Part shown: piece by piece, positions 60,882 through 64,000 of the stretch
Position numbering within the stretch: position 1 is the stretch's first letter
Layout of the letters: each line of letters begins with the position of its first letter
Assembly: GCA_944391615.1 (NCBI GenBank)
Contig: CALXUE010000005.1
Span: 1-64,000 of the forward strand
Origin: an uncultured Alphaproteobacteria bacterium
Lineage (GTDB): Bacteria; Pseudomonadota; Alphaproteobacteria; RF32; CAG-239
Direction of reading: 5' to 3'
DNA length: 64,000 bases
Position numbers and translations under genes: made by a program
Notes under the pieces: model-generated
The model's input: the letters and a program-made list of their open reading frames with translations, nothing else
Databases searched by the model: none
What the model was told of the DNA's origin: nothing

Positions 60882-62138
60882 TTAAAAACGATAATTTATT
60901 CCGGCTGCAAACAAATGGATGTTACCTTTATATTGTGCCGTCAGTGGGCCACGCGTTTGGTCATAGCCCGTACCATTTAAATTAACGCGGTTCTTTTTGG
61001 CGCGAATATATGCATAACCGGCATTCAACGTCATATTATCCGTTAACTTATATTCGGCACCGGTCGTGAACCAGGTTCTGTCCGAATCCGGAATACGCGG
61101 CGTTCTGTAAGCATCGCTGACCGGTGTTACGTCATAGGCCACACCAAAACGCAACTTCAAATCATCAGACACGCGATAAGATGTGCCTAAAGAGAAAAAC
61201 CATACGTCTTTCCAGTTTTCTTCCGTATAACTCAACACACCTGATTTGTGCCCGTTAATAACCAAGTTGTCAAAAGATGACCAATAGGTTTTTTGAGCCT
61301 CAGCCATCACCGACCATTTGCGTGTGATGTCATGATAAGCTCCAAATGTTAACAAAGCCGGTGTTTTGACGCTGGCATCAATGTCTTGATTAACTATGCC
61401 TGCTTGCGGAATGTTACGATTGAAAGAAACCTCACCTTTAAGCTTATGTTTGACCTCACTGCGGTAGGATACACCTACTCTTGTTCTTGGCGAAAACTCA
61501 TATAATGCGCCCACGATATAACCTAAGCTGGTGTCATCACCTTTCATATTGGCAACAATATCATTATAAGGTAAAGCACCCATATTTTGCATGGTTCCGC
61601 TTTTGAGGTTGGCATCAATATATTGTACAACCAACCCTGCTCCGAGTGTCAAATTGCAAGTTGCGCGATAGGCCAACATAGGCGTTAAATTATAGGTCGT
61701 TAAATCTGATAATGTTCCATGATTGGCTCCAACCCATGTCGGAGAATAATCTGTTACCAGCCCAAAAGGCGCACTCAATGACAAACCAAAACTCGTTCTG
61801 GAATTAAGCGCATGGGTCAACGCCACCGAAGGCAAAACCTTTTTATCTACGACATGATCCATTTGTCTTTGATATTTGCCGTTTCCTGTAGCATTATAAC
61901 CTTTTGCATCGCCTATAATTGCTGTTGCATTGACAGAGGCCTGAGTACCTGCTTGGCGAATAATTCCGGCCGGATTATAAAAAGAATAAGAACCGTCTTC
62001 GGCTCCGGCTGTTGCTCCGGCAAAAGCATTTCCCATGCCGGCAGCTGATTGTTCCCGCAGAAGAAATCCCGCTGCCTGTGCTGTTGATGCGGCACAAACG
62101 GCGTATCCCATTGCGGTCAACATTAGTAGTTTCTTCAT
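60882..62138 (-). CDS. FadL/TodX-family outer-membrane porin
   Basis: The 418-residue protein has a signal peptide (ASTAQA) and the FadL-type mature N-terminal hatch segment GFLLREQSAAGMGNAFAGATAGAEDGSYSFYNPAGI. An alternating beta-barrel pattern follows, ending LFAAGINYRF, with the C-terminal Phe typical of BAM substrates. It probably carries fatty acids or other hydrophobic molecules across the outer membrane. It is divergent from the aas-type gene, whose product activates and uses fatty acids, so a linked lipid-uptake role is plausible. Confidence 0.9.
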   Translation of the reverse strand: MKKLLMLTAMGYAVCAASTAQAAGFLLREQSAAGMGNAFAGATAGAEDGSYSFYNPAGIIRQAGTQASVNATAIIGDAKGYNATGNGKYQRQMDHVVDKKVLPSVALTHALNSRTSFGLSLSAPFGLVTDYSPTWVGANHGTLSDLTTYNLTPMLAYRATCNLTLGAGLVVQYIDANLKSGTMQNMGALPYNDIVANMKGDDTSLGYIVGALYEFSPRTRVGVSYRSEVKHKLKGEVSFNRNIPQAGIVNQDIDASVKTPALLTFGAYHDITRKWSVMAEAQKTYWSSFDNLVINGHKSGVLSYTEENWKDVWFFSLGTSYRVSDDLKLRFGVAYDVTPVSDAYRTPRIPDSDRTWFTTGAEYKLTDNMTLNAGYAYIRAKKNRVNLNGTGYDQTRGPLTAQYKGNIHLFAAGINYRF

Positions 62139-62370
62139 ATATTTTACTTTTTGTAGTTATAGACCAATATTAACTCAAAAAATCAAGCTAATAATTTTCT
62201 TTTATACAAATTTTTACAAAAACACAAGTAGACAATTATCCCCTGTGCAAATAAAACAAAAGTTTATATATTTCAATGTATTATAGGATTTTAGTCCAAT
62301 GTGACAAATTTAATCTTTACAAAAAGTTAAAATTTTTGTTTAATCTCTTTATCTTTAACTCTGGAGTTAT

Positions 62371-64000
62371 ATGGACTTGAGGAACTTTGTCAGATTTTGC
62401 TTGCGCGTTTTCTTTACTATATTCAAAACTCGCTGCACCATTCAGTTTAATGAAAAAAAATTGCCCTCCAAGGGGGTATATGTTTCAAACCACGTATCTT
62501 ATCTGGATCCGATTTTGTTGTTTGCATTTTTGCCGGGAAATCCTATTTTTGCTTTAAATGGGCATTTATATCGCAAGCCTCTTATTCGCTTTTTGATGAA
62601 AACGGCCGATGTGGTCGAGTTTAACCCGATTGAACCGGGGGATATTAAAAACTTGATTGCTCAAGTGGACAGTGGCCGTTTATGTATGATTTTTGCTGAG
62701 GGTCGGGTTACCGAAGACGGCGGATTGATGAAAATTTATGAAGCGCCGGGCTTGGTTGCCGATAAATCTCACGCTCCGATTATCCCTGTTTGGATTAATG
62801 GTCCTCAATATGGATATTTTTCTAAAACAAAAGGAAAATTGCCGCATCGTCCCTTGCCTAAGATGAGAATCACTGTCGGAAAACCTCGCCCATTCAAATT
62901 AAAAGATAATTTAAGACGCCAGAGAGACCACATCAGCAACGAAGTTTATATGATTTTGCGTGAGATGTGTTTTGAAGTTAATTATAACCCGAATATTTCG
63001 CTTTTTGCCCAATTGATGAAAACTGCAAAAGTTCACTCCAAAAAGGGTTTCATTAAACGACCGAAATTTGTTGAAGATATTTCACGTCAGCCCAATTCAT
63101 ATAAAGACATCCTTATAAAGTCATTTGTATTAGGGCGTTATTTTAAGAAGATTACAACGCATAATGAACAGGTAGCATTGCTTATTCCAAATTCAATCGC
63201 AGCCGTTTGCACCTTTTTCGGGTTGGTGGCTTATGAAAGAATTCCTGTAATGTTAAACTTTTCCGTCGGGGCGCAAAATATGCTCTCGATGTGCAAAACA
63301 GCCTGCGTCAAAAAAGTTATCACCTCTCTAAAATTTATCAAAACAGCAAAAATGGAAACAGTAGTTGAGGTTTTGAAAGCAAATGGAATTGAGATTATTT
63401 ATTTGGAAAAATTAGCTACTAAAATTTCTCTCTTCAACAAAATCGGCGCTTATATTCGATATAAAATCAAACGCGTTCCTCACAGAGACGGTGGTAATAA
63501 AAAAGCTGCAATTTTGTTTACTTCAGGATCTGAAGGTGCTCCGAAAGCTGTTGTTCTGTCTCATGCAAACATTATTTCAAACATCAAGCAAATGTCTGCT
63601 TTGGAGACAATTAATATTTCCGATACGGTCTTTAATGCTTTGCCTATGTTTCATAGTTTTGGTTTGACGGTCGGAACTATTTTTCCGCTTCTTGAAGGGG
63701 CTAAGTTGTTTTTGTATCCTTCGCCTTTGCATTATCGTGTTATTTCCGAAATTGTTTATGAAATTGGGGCAACGATTATGTTTGGCACGGATACATTCTT
63801 CAGAGGATATGGCAAAATCGCGCATCCGTTTGATTTCCATAATATTCGCTTTATGTATGGCGGTGCCGAAGCAATTAAACCTGATACACGCAATATGTGG
63901 ATGGAAAGATTGGGTATTCGCGTCATGGAAGCTTATGGGGCGACTGAGTGTTCTCCGGTGGTTTCTGCAAATAATCGAATCTTTAACCGTTTTGGCTCTA
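62371..64000 (+). CDS. aas: Bifunctional acyltransferase/acyl-ACP synthetase (Aas type), 3' truncated by window end
   Basis: The open frame runs off the right edge after 543 codons. The N-terminal PlsC-type acyltransferase domain has SNHVSYLD (His41, Asp46) and FAEGRVTEDGGLMKIYE, the Aas form of block III, with Ala replacing Pro. The second domain is an adenylating enzyme with LFTSGSEGAPKAVVLSH and MEAYGATECSP. It would re-acylate lysophospholipids and activate fatty acids on ACP at the inner membrane. No lplT is upstream. ATG 62371 has TGGAG four bases before. The 232 bp between this gene and the porin hold only AT-rich sequence. Confidence 0.9.
   Translation, partial: MDLRNFVRFCLRVFFTIFKTRCTIQFNEKKLPSKGVYVSNHVSYLDPILLFAFLPGNPIFALNGHLYRKPLIRFLMKTADVVEFNPIEPGDIKNLIAQVDSGRLCMIFAEGRVTEDGGLMKIYEAPGLVADKSHAPIIPVWINGPQYGYFSKTKGKLPHRPLPKMRITVGKPRPFKLKDNLRRQRDHISNEVYMILREMCFEVNYNPNISLFAQLMKTAKVHSKKGFIKRPKFVEDISRQPNSYKDILIKSFVLGRYFKKITTHNEQVALLIPNSIAAVCTFFGLVAYERIPVMLNFSVGAQNMLSMCKTACVKKVITSLKFIKTAKMETVVEVLKANGIEIIYLEKLATKISLFNKIGAYIRYKIKRVPHRDGGNKKAAILFTSGSEGAPKAVVLSHANIISNIKQMSALETINISDTVFNALPMFHSFGLTVGTIFPLLEGAKLFLYPSPLHYRVISEIVYEIGATIMFGTDTFFRGYGKIAHPFDFHNIRFMYGGAEAIKPDTRNMWMERLGIRVMEAYGATECSPVVSANNRIFNRFGS

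Noticed and set aside
62139-62370. Possible regulatory RNA between the porin and aas genes
   Set aside because: The gap is AT-rich without a stable stem or recognised riboswitch motif; only the aas ribosome site is supported.
1-64000. CRISPR array, prophage or insertion sequence
   Set aside because: No regularly spaced direct repeats, transposase, integrase or phage structural genes were found. The only large repeats are the three cassettes.

Overview
The window is an AT-rich chromosomal stretch of a Gram-negative bacterium, most likely a fermentative, host-associated member of the Alphaproteobacteria. The main evidence is the block DUF177 - rpmF - plsX - fabH - ihfA - merR with bamE divergent (20.4-24.7 kb), an order typical of that class. 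Outer-membrane functions (BamE, FadL-type porin, EptA, RND pump) and a meso-diaminopimelate-type MurE show a Gram-negative envelope. AdhE and a glycogen operon suggest anaerobic fermentation with storage of reserves. I cannot name the genus. I saw no rRNA, prophage, insertion sequence or CRISPR array.

Layout. 0-1.5 kb: tail of a Cys-rich secreted protein and a secreted two-repeat protein (cassette copy 1). 1.5-5.4 kb: histidine phosphatase, adhE, an unknown gene. 5.6 kb: tRNA-Pro. 5.7-9.2 kb: unknown membrane genes and lemA-DUF3137. 9.2-14.6 kb: two overlapping ABC exporter genes, a SIMPL protein, a family 2 glycosyltransferase. 14.6-17.0 kb: a ygiW-qseB-qseC type stress and two-component operon with a direct-repeat box upstream. 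17.2-20.3 kb: an unknown gene, murQ, an unknown gene. 20.4-24.7 kb: the fatty acid/phospholipid/L32 block and bamE. 24.7-28.2 kb: five unknown genes, four of them membrane proteins. 28.4-32.8 kb: RND efflux pump and adaptor. 33.0-35.1 kb: pyruvoyl arginine decarboxylase and antiporter (an acid-resistance pair). 35.2-37.6 kb: eptA and an unknown gene. 37.7-40.0 kb: cassette copy 2. 40.1-46.6 kb: glgB-glgX-malQ. 46.8-48.6 kb: a DUF2934 protein, a TPR-methyltransferase and tRNA-Leu. 48.6-58.4 kb: ABC-F ATPase, murE, a TerB-like protein, mfd, recG. 58.5-60.7 kb: cassette copy 3 (inverted). 60.9-64.0 kb: FadL-type porin and a truncated acyltransferase/acyl-ACP synthetase (aas).

The most notable structure is a two-gene cassette present three times: a secreted protein with about 27 cysteines, then a secreted protein with two DUF1566/Lcl-like repeats. 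Copies 2 and 3 share a 76-bp promoter/leader (72 of 76 bases identical) with a near-consensus promoter: TTTACA, 17 bp, TATAAT with an extended -10. This looks like a strongly expressed, duplicated surface-protein system of unknown function. Other points of interest are the Chlamydia-type arginine decarboxylase/antiporter pair, the PmrA/QseB-like box (CTTAAG-N5-CTTAAG) before ygiW-qseBC, and a group of unknown genes with similar promoters and leaders lacking a Shine-Dalgarno sequence.
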